Source: JBEKHI01 sp050012355 (GTDB lineage: Bacteria > Actinomycetota > Actinomycetes > Streptosporangiales > Streptosporangiaceae). Taken from it: a stretch of DNA of 30,524 bases. Made by a program: the position numbers and the translations under genes. The DNA lies in NCBI GenBank assembly GCA_050012355.1, contig JBEKHI010000048.1, positions 1-30,524 of the forward strand, in the 5' to 3' direction. Positions 30,055 through 30,524 of the stretch are shown one piece after another. The notes under the pieces are model-generated. The model searched no databases. It saw nothing but the letters and a program-made list of their open reading frames with translations, and was not told the origin of the DNA. Every line of letters begins with the position of its first letter. The stretch's first letter is position 1.

Positions 30055-30524
30055 GGGGTCCCTCCCTGAAAGCGGCGGAGCGCGTCAAGCTCCACAGCGG
30101 TCGGCGGGGCGATGATCTCCGGGTCGTCGGCGATCCTCAGGTCCCAGCCGGTCTTTCCCCGCGCAATCTCGGGTGTCACGCCTGGATACAGGCCTGTCAA
30201 TATGAACTCTAGCGACCGGGGGTCTGGTTCTAGCACCCCGAGGTCGGTGATGATCCGCTTCGGCCCCGCGCCAGTCAGCCCGAGTCGCTCCCGGTCGCCC
30301 GGGCCGCCACCGTAGCCGACCGAGGTGACGAAGTCGACCTTGTCCACGAAGGCCCGCGTGTTCTGCCGGACGATGACGATAACCTCCCGGCAGGACGCGG
30401 CAATTTCGGGCGCGCCGCCGGCCCCGGGGAGGCGGACTTTGGGACTACGGTAGTCCTCACCCACCACCGTTGTATTGATATTTCCGAATTTGTCGATCTG
30501 CGCGGCCCCCAGGAAGCCGGCGTC
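30051..30524 (-). CDS. pcaJ: 3-oxoadipate CoA-transferase beta subunit (5' truncated by window)
   Basis: The C-terminal 157 residues are visible; the gene enters from the right edge in frame. GAAQIDKFGNINTTVVGEDY, RLPGAGGAPEIAASC, RQNTRAFVDKVDFVTSVGY and VLEPDPRSLEFILTGLYPGV match the beta subunit of class I CoA-transferases of the beta-ketoadipate pathway (PcaJ/CatJ). It moves CoA from succinyl-CoA to 3-oxoadipate. The catalytic glutamate lies outside the window. Overlap with pcaH shows one operon. The alpha subunit gene is expected just upstream. Confidence 0.92.
   Translation of the reverse strand, partial: DAGFLGAAQIDKFGNINTTVVGEDYRSPKVRLPGAGGAPEIAASCREVIVIVRQNTRAFVDKVDFVTSVGYGGGPGDRERLGLTGAGPKRIITDLGVLEPDPRSLEFILTGLYPGVTPEIARGKTGWDLRIADDPEIIAPPTAVELDALRRFQGGTP

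Overview
The window has the GC-rich coding bias, GTG starts, overlapping ATGA/GTGA gene junctions and gene families of an actinomycete. I cannot name the genus. No rRNA, tRNA, CRISPR array, insertion sequence or integrase is visible.

Region 1 (1-6.8 kb) is part of a non-ribosomal peptide cluster. An NRPS gene runs off the left edge on the minus strand (condensation domain, then the start of an adenylation domain). Divergent from it is a three-gene unit: class II DAHP synthase, 4-hydroxymandelate synthase and a glycopeptide-type FAD halogenase. Together these feed the shikimate pathway, commit it to hydroxyphenylglycine and chlorinate a phenolic residue. A small winged-helix protein follows convergently. 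The palindrome GTCCCGCCGGCGGGAC occurs both in the divergent NRPS/DAHP promoter region and upstream of this regulator.

Region 2 (6.8-10.6 kb) is a signalling unit: a membrane-anchored extracytoplasmic protein divergent from kinase, response regulator, second kinase. 11-bp-spaced direct repeats lie upstream of both the first kinase and the regulator.

Region 3 (10.6-17.3 kb) is a tightly overlapping operon: a peptide-type ABC importer (binding protein, two permeases, fused double ATPase) plus an S66 LD-carboxypeptidase.

Region 4 (17.3-19.35 kb) holds a PLP dehydratase-like gene, a small membrane protein and an HTH-DUF3887 regulator with a probably leaderless, self-repressed promoter, followed by a 31-bp tandem repeat.

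Region 5 (19.35-27.2 kb) is a catabolic locus. iclR-dehydrogenase-SMP30 lactonase (minus) diverges from a U32-like barrel protein, an M24-fold protein lacking both metal aspartates, an APC permease and an IlvD/Edd dehydratase (plus). The core ACAAAATT is found at the iclR divergent promoter (two inverted copies), before the permease, and twice before the distant ABC importer, which suggests one IclR regulon spanning 16 kb.

Region 6 (27.2-30.5 kb) holds a YbjQ protein with a small membrane protein, a second copy of the 31-bp tandem repeat, and the protocatechuate operon pcaJ-H-G-D (minus, truncated at the right edge) with no pcaB or pcaC in view.
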